DNA of 64,000 nt from Blasia pusilla (GCA_050084515.1 CM114274.1:4774001-4838000); one strand, 5' to 3'; counted from the stretch's first letter, positions 48,455-61,990 are shown. The notes: a model not told the origin generated them from the sequence alone. Numbers and translations: made by a program.

Positions 48455-49240
48455 ACCACCCGCAGAATGCATGAGATCAAAAACATTATAGGAATCAATT
48501 CAAAATAATGTAGAAGACGTATGTTTGATACTGACCTCGACTGATATGAGAACTCCTTTTGTTCTCATCCAACTCCAATGCTACCATCGCCTAGAATAAA
48601 GCGAGCAGTCCGCTCTTCTCTTGCTCGGTTCTCTCTCTCTCACTAATAGAAGGGAGCATTCTCATAATCTTGGCCCTATTGAGACCAGCTTGTACGTAGG
48701 ACTAGGGTTTCGGTTCGTGAAAGCAAGTACTTAATCACGCGGGAGGGTTTATATATTTCTAAACAATGGAAAATCTCCCGTGAAGGAAAATATATTTCTA
48801 GGCCAATCATGTATAGCCATATCATGTGACATTATCTAGTATTAGACTAAGATTAGTATTATATCTAGTTTTATAAATTCCATGTCATTTATATAAAATA
48901 GGAATTTTTTAATATTCTATAATCGTTCCAGAATCAACCACGGGTCTATTATTTAGTATTTATTTTTAAACTAGTTGTAACTACATTTAGTTTACCAACT
49001 AAAGTTAGTATCTATATATGACATGTCAGTATTTGGAATTTATAAGATTAATATTTATTCAAATAACTTTTATTGATAATATTATAATAGTACCGCATCA
49101 TTAATATGTAGTTCATCCTAGTTGTAAAATAAAACTATCATATGACACGTCAAAATTTGAAGTTTGACTAGTTATATGTTTAGTGCTTTGGGATGTAGTT
49201 GTAAATATCCTAGTATTAGAAACGAGTATTTCCTCTAGTG

Positions 49241-50190
49241 TACGTGGCTTGACTTCCATAGCCACAATAGCCAAAACATGCACATGTGGCAATTCCCTGT
49301 TTTGTAACTCCTTCACATGGAGACATTGAACTACTTTGACAAAATGTGTTTTTTCAAGAGAAGAGTCAATAAATTTTATTTATTTTTTCTTTCCAAATAC
49401 TCGTGCAACCAAATCAAATCGATCAACTGCACTTTCACCAGGAAACAAAGTTGATGTTATCTCCTCCCATTTCAAAATATATGCCATAATCAAGAATTAG
49501 ATAGGCTTCCGGAAGTGTTAAACACTTGCCACAACATCTTCATATAATTATTGCATGTGACGTGGCCAACCTCCTCATTGCAATCTGTAGAAGTATGATA
49601 TTATCATTAAAATTCTTCATAATTGTGGATATTTTTTGGGAGTATGGTTGCAAAAAAATGGACAAGTCCGTACCTAGGATAGATGTAGACGTACACATTT
49701 GGAAATGGATTGCAAGAGGTGAGGCCCACACTTATAGGTCATGATGGAAGGCAGGGCAAGAGCAAATGGTAAAATCAGGGGGGAGGAAGTGGAGGTGGAG
49801 GGAGGAAGAAACGTAAAAAAAATTGGAATATGAAGGCAAGTGGAAGGAATGAGAAAGAAGGGGAAGGTAGGGCCCACATAAAAAATTCCTTACATAGGAC
49901 GGTCAAAATTCCACGGACATGGATGTGTCCACGAACACAAACTTTATCCACATGCAACCTTGGTTAGGATGTAACCTCGAGTAATGTCAGATACACTCAT
50001 GTAAGGAATCCCATGATGCCAACCACCCTCTCCAAAAGGAAATAAAAACACAAAATGAAGAGGGATGCATGCCTCATTCAAATTTGATTTACGATTTACT
50101 TATCCCAATACAAGCATATAATAATGTCACGCTTTTCTGTCCCATCACCAGAAAGATTTGCAGCAACCTCATAAGCAAGAGGCAAGGTAT
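49241..50190 (-). pseudogene. Helitron Rep domain pieces with the HUH motif
   Basis: At 50190-50080 the minus strand reads EVAANLSGDGTEKRDIII, and at about 50060-49960 LHFVFLFPFGEGGWHHGIPY, both standard Helitron N-terminal blocks. At 49480-49243 it reads ITSTLFPGESAVDRFDLVAR and then LHVKELQNRELPHVHVLAIV. The His-Val-His is the HUH metal-binding pair of rolling-circle Rep enzymes. The frame runs into Lys-Pro-Arg at the CACTA insertion point and resumes at 42445. Sequence between 49930 and 49600 does not fit the family and may be another small insertion. Confidence 0.8.
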
Positions 50191-50414
50191 GTCTTCTTGC
50201 TTGAAGAACTTACTCGCTTGCCTTAAAAAATATATTCATATTTTGAAATGTAACATCATTGAACATATGTTAAAATCTTATAACAAATGTGTTGTGACCC
50301 TCATTTTCAAAGGAGAGGCAAGCGAAACATCCGAACTATAGCAAGCGCTAGGATGGTTTGCGCGTTGGAGTCAGAGAAACACAAGTGCGAGACGCAAGCG
50401 CGTCAAGAGTTTCA

Positions 50415-51290
50415 AGTGTTTCATATGTTTATGGTTGCAACTAAGAAACCGGAACCAAATGTGGAACCCAAACTTAAGGAAGATGGGTCTCAGAAAGAGA
50501 CGCGGCCAAGGGGGGGTATCGGACTTGGCGTGCGGCTAGCGTTTGGAGTTTTTGAATGTACTCTTGATCATAAATTTGACTCCTAAGATGCGTTTGGAAA
50601 AAATAAGGTAGCATTGGAAAGCTTGTGCAGAGCCGGTTCCTACGCACTAAAGGTCTTGGAAAATACTAAAGCAAAGGATGAGATATGGGCCGAAACTGAA
50701 TGTAAGAGGAGTCGGGTTGAGGGCAAAAATACGGGGGCTTGGGTGCTCCTTCCCCAAGTTAAGGGGACCCCGGAGATCCCCAAAGTACTAGTAAAGGGGC
50801 TTGCTTAGACAATATGAGTCTCCAAGAATGTTTGGGACTCGAACCCCAATTTGGACGTCACGGGGCGACTTAAGGGCACGAAACGGATCGAGAGTTTGGC
50901 GTTGGGATTCAAAACCCGAACCAAATCCAATAAAGTGGATTTTGGCTTGCGACTCATATTTTTGAGTCTCGGTTGGGGACTCATGCGAGGTCCGCTGGAA
51001 AATTTGGACCGTTAAGCACGCAAGCGCCGTTTTAGATTCGTGGACTGACCAGAAAGTCTGTCCCAAGTCCCGGAAGACTTGCCCGTGTTGAGAACCTAGC
51101 AATGAGGGGAAATTGAGCTTGATGAGGTGCCGAGTCGAGGACTCGGTGGGTTGGAAGGCCGCTTGACCCAAAGCCAGACTAGCGTGAGTGTATTTAGGTG
51201 CAGGGTGGCGATGAGAGCGTGCCCTACTGAATGTACATTTCCGCAACACTAAGATTGACGTTCGAGGAGAATAGGCGCACGACAATCTGG
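50415..51290 (+). repeat. Dispersed repeat family, copy B, inserted in the Helitron
   Basis: It matches copy A (8010-8890) in inverted orientation across its length. It lies between two Helitron protein blocks (51310-51530 and 49960-50190) that are neighbours in intact Helitrons, so it landed after the Helitron. Its open frames (for example FHMFMVATKKPEPNVEPKLK) are not a recognised protein. Confidence 0.75.
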
Positions 51291-51309
51291 ATTATGGTCA
51301 TGTTATATT

Positions 51310-51530
51310 TGTTGTAGACCTCTTAGCACTTCAAAAGGTACTACATAAGCCAATATCCTACTCCTCGCTTCAAGTTCAAGCTCAATGTCATGAATATAAG
51401 TTTGCCCAAATTGAGGGCACTGACCAATTTCTAGATAGAGAGAGCTAATGGAATGATAAATGCCACCTTGAATTATGAAAGTCTTGATCCGGCCGATTTA
51501 TTGGGCAACATGCATTCTATATGATGCCAG
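51310..51530 (-). pseudogene. Helitron N-terminal segment
   Basis: The minus strand reads FIIQGGIYHSISSLYLE, then CPQFGQTYIHDIELELEARS. This matches the IQGQIYH...G / F.QLYIYD.E.E..NR block that precedes the Rep domain in plant Helitrons. It continues into RILAYVVPFEVLRG before the inserted repeat. Confidence 0.72.
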
Positions 51531-51560
51531 TTGAAATGCCAAATTATAAGTTCATGACGA

Positions 51561-54500
51561 CGAAGAAGTATATACTTTTAGTTCCAACTCTAGAGATCAA
51601 TGCGCATAAGAAAGGATGACACATCTGAACAAAGAGTACTTGAATTTGGCCATACTCACAACACGTCCGAAAAGGGAAGCTTTGAGAACGCGTGTTCTTC
51701 AACATTTCACATTTCCAATGCATAGCAAAGCAAGACACACACACATCATCCATAAGACCAACAATATGATGACCATTGATGGGATATACATTCTCTCAGA
51801 GAACATAATTGTTAATATGAACTTCTTGGAAGTTTCAATTTTATGCAATATTCCTATATTTAGTCCACTTTTGAATCCTTTGAGCAATGATCATACTTGT
51901 AGGTGAGACCACCTCTACAATTGTGCTGCCAATGTATGAGGTCGTTGGAATATTAGGCAAGTAGTTGGAAGCAGAGTAACAATATTGCATTCTTCAACAT
52001 GCATTGGCTAAGCCGAAGGAGATCCTAACAAAATAGTGCTAATGGAATGAGATGTAGAATGAGGTATGTCTTCAACCATTATAATTCTTAGGCCATAGAC
52101 ATAAGCATAGTCAGAGAAACAACTGGAGAAAAAATGTACACACGAAGAAAAAATAACTTGTAGTAGAAGTTATGGAATTAGGAAAATACTTGAGCTATTG
52201 TGGAATGACTTTTGTAGATGGTGCAAAATTCGTTGTTATGAGGAACTGATCAACATGATTACCATCTTTTTAATAACACACGACTTTCTTTTTATACCGT
52301 CTTTGGTAGTATCTATCTTTTTCTTTTGCAACTCTAACTTTTGAGCACGAAGATAACCTTTCCATTGTTGCGCAATTCCAGGAAGAGGTTTGCGTACATC
52401 ACGTATATGAAGAGGATCTAGAGGAATTGGAAGTTTGTATCCATATTTCTTACATAAATGCATGAGTGTAGATATAAATAAATCAATAAAATTAATTTAA
52501 CATCCGATTGAGTACAGAAGTATGTTCTGGAGTTAAATTAAAAGAAGAAGAATGTATGTAGTTTTATGGAAAGAAAGGGAATATATATAGTTTTATGTGA
52601 GAGAGGGAATAATTGGCACAAATGGTTGAAAATCAAATCCACACTATCTCCTTTGTGCCTCACATCATAGAACCTTTCAAATTCCGTGTAAATCTAGATG
52701 TTGTGAAGGAATTGGTATGTTGTTAAGAAAGCACACGTTACGAGGTTGCAACGTAAGGGTAGATAATGCACGCTGTCGTATAGTAAAATCAACCAGTGTG
52801 TAAACTCCTTCGTCATTAAGTGTTAGATAGAGTTTCATTAGTATTAAGTAAATTGGCTTAGAAAAAGGAGATTCTTATGTTTAAACCTCTTTATGGTGCC
52901 TCTTTTATGCGGGCCCAACTTTAGGAAAAGGAGGTAATAAATAAAAGATGATTTTATAAAAGTAAAGTAGTTGCTTTAATGAAAAGCAAAAGTAGTCTTG
53001 GTTGGTGGCTAGGTTAGTTGGGGTAATTTGGAAAATATCAAGTGGGTAAAAGAGGATATTTTGGAAGAGATAAGAGGAAATCTACTTGTGTCAAAATGTG
53101 ATTGGCTAAGCCTTGAGAGGAAGCCATGTGGCACAAGATAAGATAAGCTCTATTTCGTACTCTTGTGGATCCCTTGTGAGTATATAAAGAGGAGGGACCT
53201 TCAAGGGTTCATCACCTTCTATTCCACATCTTGAGTCTCTCGTGTCTCTCTTGAGTGTATGGCTTTGGGATTGCTTGCTCTTCCAATGAGAGTGGATCAT
53301 CCCTCTTGGGAGAGTAACTTGATCATGGTCTATTCTTCGAGAGGTTTCTAGAGTGTGGTGTGTGTGTGTGTGTGGGGATGAGAGGTTTGTCACCGTAGAG
53401 GAGTTTAGTCATACTAAAATAGCGGATGTTTTGGCTTGTTACTTTCCTAATGAGAGTGGATTACCCCTCTTGGAAGAATAACTCCGCCAAAACCCATTCT
53501 TGAGGAGAGTAGAGAATGTTTGTCAAGCATGGATAGGGGTGGAGCACGAGCTGTGCCCGACTTTCCTTTCCTCAACCCTTACCATGTCAAGGTACTCTTT
53601 GTAGATAGGCACTGGTTCACTCGCTATTTAGTTTATCACTTTGGGGAGACGTTCATGAACCAGGTCATGCAATCTCCAACTCCGGTGATTCTTCCTATCG
53701 TCAAAAATGGAGGACATGGGATTGTACTTTGTATGTCCTTATATAGCGATCCATGGATGTCAATAGGCCTGGTCAAGTAGGTTTTAACACTAGTTGTGCT
53801 ATCTTCCTCGTGTACAAACGTAAAATAGTTTATAGGGATTTTATAGTTAGGAATATCGGGGTCCGATGTTACGAAGAAGTGATCGCATCGGCACTTCCAT
53901 TTGTGATACCTGTCGTGAGAGAATGGAGAGTGTACATCATAATTTTGTATTGAAAAAGGAGAACTTATTAGAGAGTTCACCTTGCATCAACCGCATCTAT
54001 TGTAGCTAGAAGGCCCGCCCTTGCTCGAAGAAAGATTCTCGATACGACAACGCCTTCCCAAAAAATGGATGGAAAATAGAGGTTATGTTTATGGAAAGAA
54101 CAACATACGTGAGAGAGGGAATAGTTGGTGCACTTGGTTGTAATTCAAGTGCAGGATGTATTCTTTGAGCCATAGCTCGTTTCTTATGAATCGAAACATT
54201 CGCAAATGTTGCATTGGATAGAATATAGGTAACATTTCGTAACGATAGTCTCCACGCGTTCCCTCCATGGAATAAAATGAACTTTCTTGATAAGAGCATA
54301 ACGTAGGCCTTAGTAAAATAAAAAAATAAAGTGAATACAAATATTATGAATAAAGGAGAACTTCGTCTAAGAATTGTGTGAAAATTTCTATATTTAAAAA
54401 AATGTAATTCATTTTGGGATAGAGAGAAAGAGAGATAATTTAAAATATTCCATAGTGAATTTTAAGTGGGAGTATGGAAGAAATGAAGAAATATATATGT

Positions 54501-55239
54501 AAACCATAGCTGAAATGAACTAACCCTAACCACGATAGACTCATAAAAAATATCAAAGCCTTGTTCCGGGTAAAAAAAACCCATAATAAAGGCTCAAATT
54601 CGAAGAAACCCTAGCCAAATGGGAAGAAATTTGGCCACAACCTTATGCGGATCTTGTGCGCAAGAGGGAGGTTGAGAGACTTTAATGAACGTAAGACGAT
54701 AGACAGAACCCACACCTAGAATTCATCCTAGAGTGAAGGATTAAGATTACTACAGAACAACAACCATACCAATAGATTCCAGACAGGCAAACCCTTAGTT
54801 TGTTGGGGAGGGCATAAATCAGATCACATGATTGACAAAACTCTAGGGATAGAAGACAGATACAATAGGCTGACCAAGATTGATAGGAAGGGATGAAGAT
54901 CGGGATTACATGAGCTCATATTCATTTGGATCATGATTGTATCTGGCGAGCCAAAGAGGTTCGAGCATAAAAAGGTGCGCGTGGGAAAGGGTTCTTTGGT
55001 CACGTTGAGTATCCCACGCCAAGAGACATTTGGAGAGAGAGGGAGAGAGAGATGTGCATGGAGGCACATTGTCATAGTCGGGCCATAGGGAGGTGCATTA
55101 TTATAGTTGTGGAAGACGATGAGTCAGAGATTTAGGGTGGTGGAATGTTAGAGTATTTCTTTGTGATAGTGCGAGTGGTCATTTTGCATGGCATGTTTTC
55201 TTGGTTGTGGACCGTTAAATTGAATGCAAGCAATGTCTT

Positions 55240-55287
<48 letters not shown>

Positions 55288-57340
55288 CGGTTGAACTTGA
55301 GAGGGCGAGGCTTCTTCATCCGTGTTAATACTTTCAAGCCCGATTGGAGGATTTGAGAGGAGCCTTGCACATTGAGCCTCTTACTTCCACCAAGTCCGCT
55401 TCTTCTCTAAGTGATATATTTTCAATAGAAGGAGAAACTTGGCTGATTTAGGAATGATAGTCTAACTTAGGTCCATATGGTAGTCCAACTTAGGATTCAT
55501 TCTACTTCTTGGTAGTAACAGAGCATATAGTAGATTGTCTCATGGGGAGTTTGTTTATACATCCACTATTGAGTGTGTGTATAAACACACTTATGTGTGT
55601 ACCTAGAGAAATGTGTACACATAGAAGTTAAATAATGGTTCTATAGTCCAATTATGATTTTCTACCATGGGCCATTACTATTGTCAATCCAATGAAATAA
55701 TACAATATGTGAGTCTTATATATTCGATGGAAGGATATAATGACGGGTATATTTTTATGAAGATTACATTAGATTAGACGTCTATGGTGCTAATGTGTTT
55801 CATCCAAGAGTATAGGCCCATGATCATTCATGGACCTCGCTCTTATTCAGTGATACGAGCCAGAATCAGATGAATTCAAACTTGCAAAGGATTTCATGTG
55901 AAAGGAATGAACCTTGCAGATATTAGGCAAGAAAGTATCAATGTTTGGATTTTGGGACATGTGAGTGAAAGAGGTCTATGGGGAAAACTCAAAGACCTTT
56001 TTCATTCAGTATGACTTTACTTCTTTCTTGTAATTAGAGTACTTGAATGAACCAACGTGCAACAATTCTATGTCTTCTGCATTCAAACGCACGAGAGCAG
56101 ACAAATACTCATCGTCATCTTTGAAGGATGATGTCTCGTCAAATATATTGGAGAGGAAGTCTATTGAGAAATAACATTCTCCATTAGTAATACTACTGAA
56201 ATCTTCAATCACTTTCAAAGTTTATCTCTATGGAAGTGGAGAGATTTTAAGTGTCGGAAAGTGTTGATTTGTATATGTAGACTCTTTGTGCATGCGGAAG
56301 AGTTGTTTTTGGCCAAGGCTATGAGATGGTTCTTCCATTTGCTTCTCCTAGGTGCGCTTGAACATTAGTGACCCATGGATCCTCAAGATGCTCTTTCCTT
56401 TGCTAATAGTAGTTTTTGAGCAGTGACGGGTGTAGTCATGATTTATAATAGTAGCATTTATAGGAAATAGGATGGAGATGATATGTCTTCTCGGATTTCA
56501 TAAATGCTTGAGATAAGAAACATTTTAAATGGAATGAATATATATATATATACTAATGTGGATGTAGTGGAATAGATACACACTTTTTGTTCTTGCTGGA
56601 TCCTTGCTTTTGTTATATGAAAGTTGCTACCGTGAGCATTTATAGTAGATGGGACCACATTTGAATGTAGTTTTAGCTTGTGTACTAACGGGGTAGATAC
56701 TCTCTCTAAGATAAAACCTTCTCAATGGGCAGAAAGAAAATATGGAGATATTAGAGCTAGAGCACTAAATAAGGGTGTGAAAGGAAGCGTGGTTTTTAAA
56801 GTAGAATTTTCACAATCCACCTCTATGGTTGGAACATTGAATTTAACATGAAATAAAATACAACAATTATTTGAGATACATTTGAGGTAGATTGCATAAT
56901 AATTTTTAAAATGACTACTTTTTAGTTGTAATAATCTCACTTATTCATGGTACAATCAGATTGAGTGAAGCTCAAAGATGGCATGTATATGTAGGAGACA
57001 ACGCCTTAATAACAAATAAAAAAAAAAGCCATAAACGAATTATGAATTTCTCTAAATATTCCGAAACGGAAAGGAGCCACACAGTAATCTAATGCTTGAA
57101 GAAAGTGGTTACGGTACCTTCATAAAAATCATTGTTGAAGGTAAAAAAAGTTCACATATGTCATGTGACAAAAAACATAAATTGTGCTCTACCGCATGGG
57201 TCCAAAATTCAGACTTATAACCATTTGGCCAATTATATAACAAATCCTATCAACAAGTAATTGGTGGATGGGTGTGAAGCCTTTGCCACATGTCAACATT
57301 TGGGACCCGCACACAAAAAGAAGCTAATTGGCAAAATAGT
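51561..57340. other. AT-rich spacer without recognised genes
   Basis: The Helitron 5' end should lie in the first part but was not found. Related AT-rich segments at about 52550-52640 and 54080-54160 share GAGAGAGGGAATA and TGTAGTTTTATG-like words, so they may be copies of one repeat. A TATATAAAG box at 53181 is followed by a CT-rich leader and a short open frame at 53520-53780 of unknown type; it could be an LTR-like promoter. Nothing here supports a named gene. Confidence 0.35.
55242..55284. repeat. (GA)n microsatellite
   Basis: GA dinucleotides, about 43 bp. Confidence 0.95.
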
Positions 57341-57344
57341 ATTA

Positions 57345-59677
57345 CTAGTATAATGCGTGTGCTTTGCAAGGGTGAAAATCACATGTGAGAAAGGCATCTG
57401 GTAACCTAATTGAAAATCACTCGTGAGAAAGGCATTCCATTCCTTAATTGAAGTTTAGTTGTTTTATCATGTTAATTTAGCTATTTGTTACACGTGTCAT
57501 CAGGGGAGGAGGCCAAAATGTATACGTGTCATCACCGTAGGAAGAGGTTCTCCAACCCCATCCTCTTTTAATTATATGGATGTACTAGTCACTTTCGAAA
57601 AAATATATTTTCATGTAGATATTTTTGGAAGTGACAAGAATTACCGTCTAAAAGAAGAATTTATAGAAAATTGAAAATGAAGATTTGTCAAAGCTAGGAA
57701 GGAGGGTGGAATAAGGTGTGAAGATTTATGTGAATGTAAATAATCATATTTTTGAAAAAAATCTCTAGGAGAATACAAATTTGTGAATTGTAGGTGTAAT
57801 ACTTTGGAATTATTTTCAATGTTGAATGGATGAGATACAACATGATTAAGTGATGCTAAAGGTTTTTTCACCTGCGCATCACATGGGTAGTAAACTAGTA
57901 GTCAAAAAATAGAAACACAACTAAACATAGAAGTGCGATTCTTGTAGCTACCAGTTATTGTTGTTGTAGCTCTAAGGATTTTCAATTTTTTGCTCATGTA
58001 ACCCTCATACATTTGCTATGAGTTTTATTTTAGTTAGCATTTGCTACTCTTGATGCTAATGTGGCCTCTTTCCAGCTAGTGATTTTTTGTTTTCTTTGCT
58101 GTTGCTTTAATTTGTTTCCATGTATGGTTTTTCTAGTGCCACTACTCTTGATCTTCATACTGAATGCAACCGAAAAGAACAAATGAAAACCCTAGTGATT
58201 CCAAAATTGATGAGAATAAAAAAATATGGAAGGATGTTTGGTATAAAATTTCATCGAGTCCATTTTAAACCAAACACTGGAAGAGTATTTTGCAATGCGT
58301 GTCGAGAGTTTGAGGGGAAATTAGTATCCATAACTTATGGAGTTGCAAATATAATGTTAGCTTTTGTAGACCACATTAAGCCCAAAGAATATTCTAAGTT
58401 TTCTTGGGCCCAATGTATGGGTGTGAAGGCAACCAAGAAAGCCATTGAGTCAAGCAATTGAACATACAATAAGACATTGTTAAATTATTTTCATGGTGCC
58501 TTCCATGTTTCCAAAGAGAATGATGCTTTCAAGAGATTTCTAAACCTTTGTAATTTACTATAGTGTATCTTGACAAACTTCAAGAACCATCTAGCCATAT
58601 CAAGATGAAAATGCATTTGCTAATATAATCACATATACTAGTACTCCACTACTGATGAAGTAACGGGTAAAATAAAGGCTAGCTTATTCTTTGAACTCAT
58701 GATAGACGAGTCTAGTGATAGTTCTACGATAAGCCATTTAGTCATATTCATGATTCACTCAAAGAAAGGCATGGTGTGGACATTATTTGATGGATTGGTA
58801 CTAATAAAAAACAAGAATGCTAATCCTATATTTGATAGTCTTGTATCGTTACTTGAAGAGTGGGGCTTTTATTTCAACAAGTTATGAGGGTTTGGATAAG
58901 ATGGTATCAATAGTATGATTGGGAAATGGAATGGGATTATAATTCAATTGAAAAGGAGTGTTAATCCTTTTATGAATAATATCCATTGTATCGCATATCA
59001 AACCAAATTGGCCATCCTTAATATAGTCAAGAGTCCTTCTTGCAAGGTCGTTGATGATGAAGTTGACCACTTGTTGAATTCAATTGCTGTTTACTTTAGA
59101 AATAGTTCCAAGAGAAAAACAAGCTAAATTTGTATTCTTTGCAAATAGATTTGAAAGAACTCTTGTAAACATTCGAAATGCTACCAAAACATGAGATAGC
59201 TTAGCATGTGGAAGACTATTACTTGATTATATGATAGTTTGGAAAAATTTAAAACTAGAGACTACAAACTTGTTAAACTAGAGAGCACCGGTAGAAAATT
59301 ATGGGACCCTTAAATCCAATTTGCCCAACGACATATTATTATACTCAAGGACCATCCTTGAGTATAATAATTGGGCAATACGCATGAAAATAAAAATCAC
59401 AACTTCTTCTCATAAATTCAACTATATGTTACCTCCATCTAATGTGTTTAGCTATGAGAATTCTCCTTTAGTAGTAGATCGTAATATCCAATGTATTAAA
59501 GTCACACCTGATGCAAAAATTTGAAATGGAGTTCTTCACACATTTGATTCGTTTAGACTATTTATATCATAATATTCCTCTTGCATAAATAAATCCTTTT
59601 CACTTGCTCACATGATACGAGTCAAGTGTTGGGGCTATCATAAAAATCAAGGCAATATCTTTTAATAGTAGGGTATA
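57345..59677 (-). mobile_element. Candidate Helitron carrying a hAT fragment
   Basis: On the minus strand the 3' end would be TTGCAAAGCACACGCATTAT then ACTAGT, with CTAG ending at 57345, like the GC-rich hairpin plus CTAGT of many plant Helitrons. The 5' end would be TATACCCTACTATTAAAAG at 59677-59659, near the TCTCTACTATTAAAAG-type start of plant Helitrons. It touches another CTAG-type 3' end at 59678-59681. The interior (58120-59130) is a broken hAT-like transposase in antisense. Without alignment to related copies this stays a proposal. Confidence 0.45.
58120..59130 (+). pseudogene. hAT-superfamily-like transposase (ZNF862/ZMYM-like), broken
   Basis: An N-terminal piece (58120-58461) has HFKPNTGRVFCNACREFEG, a BED-like Cys pair. 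After stops come MIDESSDSSTISHLVIFMIH (58699), PIFDSLVSLLEEWGFYFNKL, a TGA, GFG, another TGA, DGINSMIGKWNGIIIQLKRS and NPFMNNIHCIAYQTKLAI. This matches the DESTD..., LVGFGSDGA..M.G...GV...L and IHC.AHRL.LA blocks of hAT-like transposases of the ZNF862 type. Several stops and missing ends show that it is dead. Confidence 0.75.
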
Positions 59678-61790
59678 CTAGTGGATGCCCTTGCTATGCA
59701 CAAGTTAATGATGCGTGATTTAAATTATCCATCATTGACACAAAAGTACGACTAATAACATAATCAACCCCCATAATTTGTAGGTAACCTTTTAAATCAA
59801 CTTTGAATGATTATACTGGCTAAGAGGGCCAGATGTCAAGAGGAGAGGTGGTTGAAATCAAGAGAGCATTCTCCAATAATAATAATATAGATTAGCTTTA
59901 GTCATCCCAAATAGGTTATGGTATAAGTATAATTGAGATGATCACCTATACATATTTTGTATTTTATCTACTCCATATGGCATTGCATGTTGATTGATGT
60001 ATGTTATTAAATGTTATAGGGAAAATATTAAAGACCTTGCATTTGTTCCTTATGCGGATTTTATTGATCTCTTCATGATTTTTGTCCTTGTTTACTGGCT
60101 GGGTAATTATATGTTACACACAATGCACAAATGTATAATTTTGAATTACCCATTCTAAGTGTATTATTGAATTTGAGCGATCCTATTGACTTAGACAATG
60201 AGCGATTCTATTGGGTAGAAATGACACGTGTTAAAAGAAGAGGTGATCTCAAAATGAAAAGACACTCTCCAATGACAATGTAGATGTTTGGTTATGAAGT
60301 CCTTATTTCACTTTCTCCATGTATTTACTTGGTGTGAGGAGCTATATGTATTTTGTGTCTTGGATCTTCCTTGCTTCGGTGTCAATCCATTAATCTCCTT
60401 TATTATTATTTATAAGTTATTTCCATTGTTGGAAAGATGCACATTTTTTTATTTACAAAGTGTAGAAATATTTAACTCTACGAAAGAAGAGAATAAATCA
60501 TCATGTTTATGTGAGGCTCACTTCATTTCATATGTTTCTTTCTAGAGTGTTTAATCTCCTTTCATTCAATTAAATATTAAACAATTAAACTCCAATTTTT
60601 ATGATAAATAATCTATCATATTTCAATTATAAAATGATTTTTTTCATTGTACTCCATTCATAGACGGCCACATGTAACTTAGTGACTTATCTTAGTTTAT
60701 TTTCATAAGTGATAATATGAAAAATTTAAAATGTATGATTTAAAAATAAATTTTCCTCTTTTCATAGGAGACTTTCCTTGCATAAGAAAACCCTTAATTT
60801 AATTAATACTATATAGTAAAGATGCTCGTGCGACCTACATAATCTTCAAGCTTCCCAACAATCATGTCAAAACCCTAAAGAAAACTTCCCATCATAGAAG
60901 AAAGGCCATTGAAAATAAATAAATAAATAGGGCCGATACCAAGAAAATAAAACATATGGTAAAGCTAACAATGTAAGAAAACTTCCATTATAAACCTGTC
61001 CACAAAAAGAGTTCCTATTTACAAAAGCTTTTCTTATTACGAAGTCGACAAACTACAACCAGTCCCTCCCTTGAAAATACGAGAATTAGGAAAGATATAA
61101 ATGATCCAAATGCTTTTCTCCTTTTATCCACACACACACACATATATAATTTATTGTCCTTTTTGGAGACTTTAATTCCAAGCCACGTTTTGAAGTCAGC
61201 TTTGTACAGCAAAAGAAATAATCGAACCTATTTTTCAAAAGAGGAAATGAGAAAATAGAAAGAATAAGCAAATAAAGAATTATAGAAAAAGAATAAAAAC
61301 ACGGACCAAAACGAAAGGCAACAAATGGACGAACAGAACCGCCTCCAGAGCGAGGAACGAGAATAAATAGATAAAGACACAAAAAATAAAATAAAATAGA
61401 TATTGTATACAACACTACACCCATTCTTTCTAGAACGTGATTACTCCTTCCAGACATTCCCCTCTCCCCCCCTCCCTCTTTCTCTGTAGGGGTCCCGGTG
61501 TCTGTCATTGCTTGTCTTGATGTGTTGGGAAGAGACGAAGGAAGAGAGGAGGAAGGAGGAGCATTTCGATCTGTCAATCAATGAGCGAGTGCTTGTCGGT
61601 GTATGTGTGTGTGTGTGTGTGTGAGAGAGAGTTTGGAGGCGTCATAGCCGGTGCAGGCGATCGGAATTGGCAGGAATATTTGTTGCATGCGAGCGTTCCT
61701 CTGCGGTCTTGGCTGCACCGAAGTAGATTAGATTAGACTCCATTCGACTTGACTTCCCTGACAGAGCGAGCAAAGCGGAAAGCGGAAAGC

Positions 61791-61794
<4 letters not shown>
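59678..61794. other. Second Helitron-like 3' end and AT-rich spacer
   Basis: GCATAGCAAGGGCATCCACTAGT on the minus strand ends at 59678, another Helitron-type terminus whose body would lie to the right. Up to about 61000 the sequence is AT-rich with no recognisable protein. From 61400 the composition shifts towards that of the ERDJ3A promoter. A (TG)n tract lies at 61604-61622. Confidence 0.35.

Positions 61795-61831
<37 letters not shown>
61795..61831. repeat. (GA)n microsatellite upstream of ERDJ3A
   Basis: Perfect GA tract about 165 bp upstream of the ERDJ3A start codon. Confidence 0.95.
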
Positions 61832-61834
<3 letters not shown>

Positions 61835-61940
61835 GCACGTTTGTGATGCAATTGAGGTTGCGAGGGCTCCAGGAGTGAGGTTTAGGGACAAATCTGAGAC
61901 GAATTGGTGTTTGTACAGGAGAGTTGGCCTAGGGGTGATC

Positions 61941-61941
<1 letters not shown>

Positions 61942-61990
<49 letters not shown>
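61942..61990. repeat. (GA)n tract directly before the ERDJ3A start codon
   Basis: GA dinucleotides with one GGG interruption near 61982 end six bases before the ATG at 61997. The tract is probably in the 5' leader or core promoter. GA tracts of this kind bind BPC/GAGA factors in plants. Confidence 0.9.

Noticed and set aside
53170-53780. Promoter and gene behind the TATATAAAG box
   Set aside because: The short open frame that follows has no recognisable domain and no splice partners; kept only as a remark in the spacer entry.
61086-61577. 163-codon minus-strand open frame upstream of ERDJ3A
   Set aside because: Low-complexity Phe/Leu/Ser sequence in the likely ERDJ3A promoter; no family match and no splice support.
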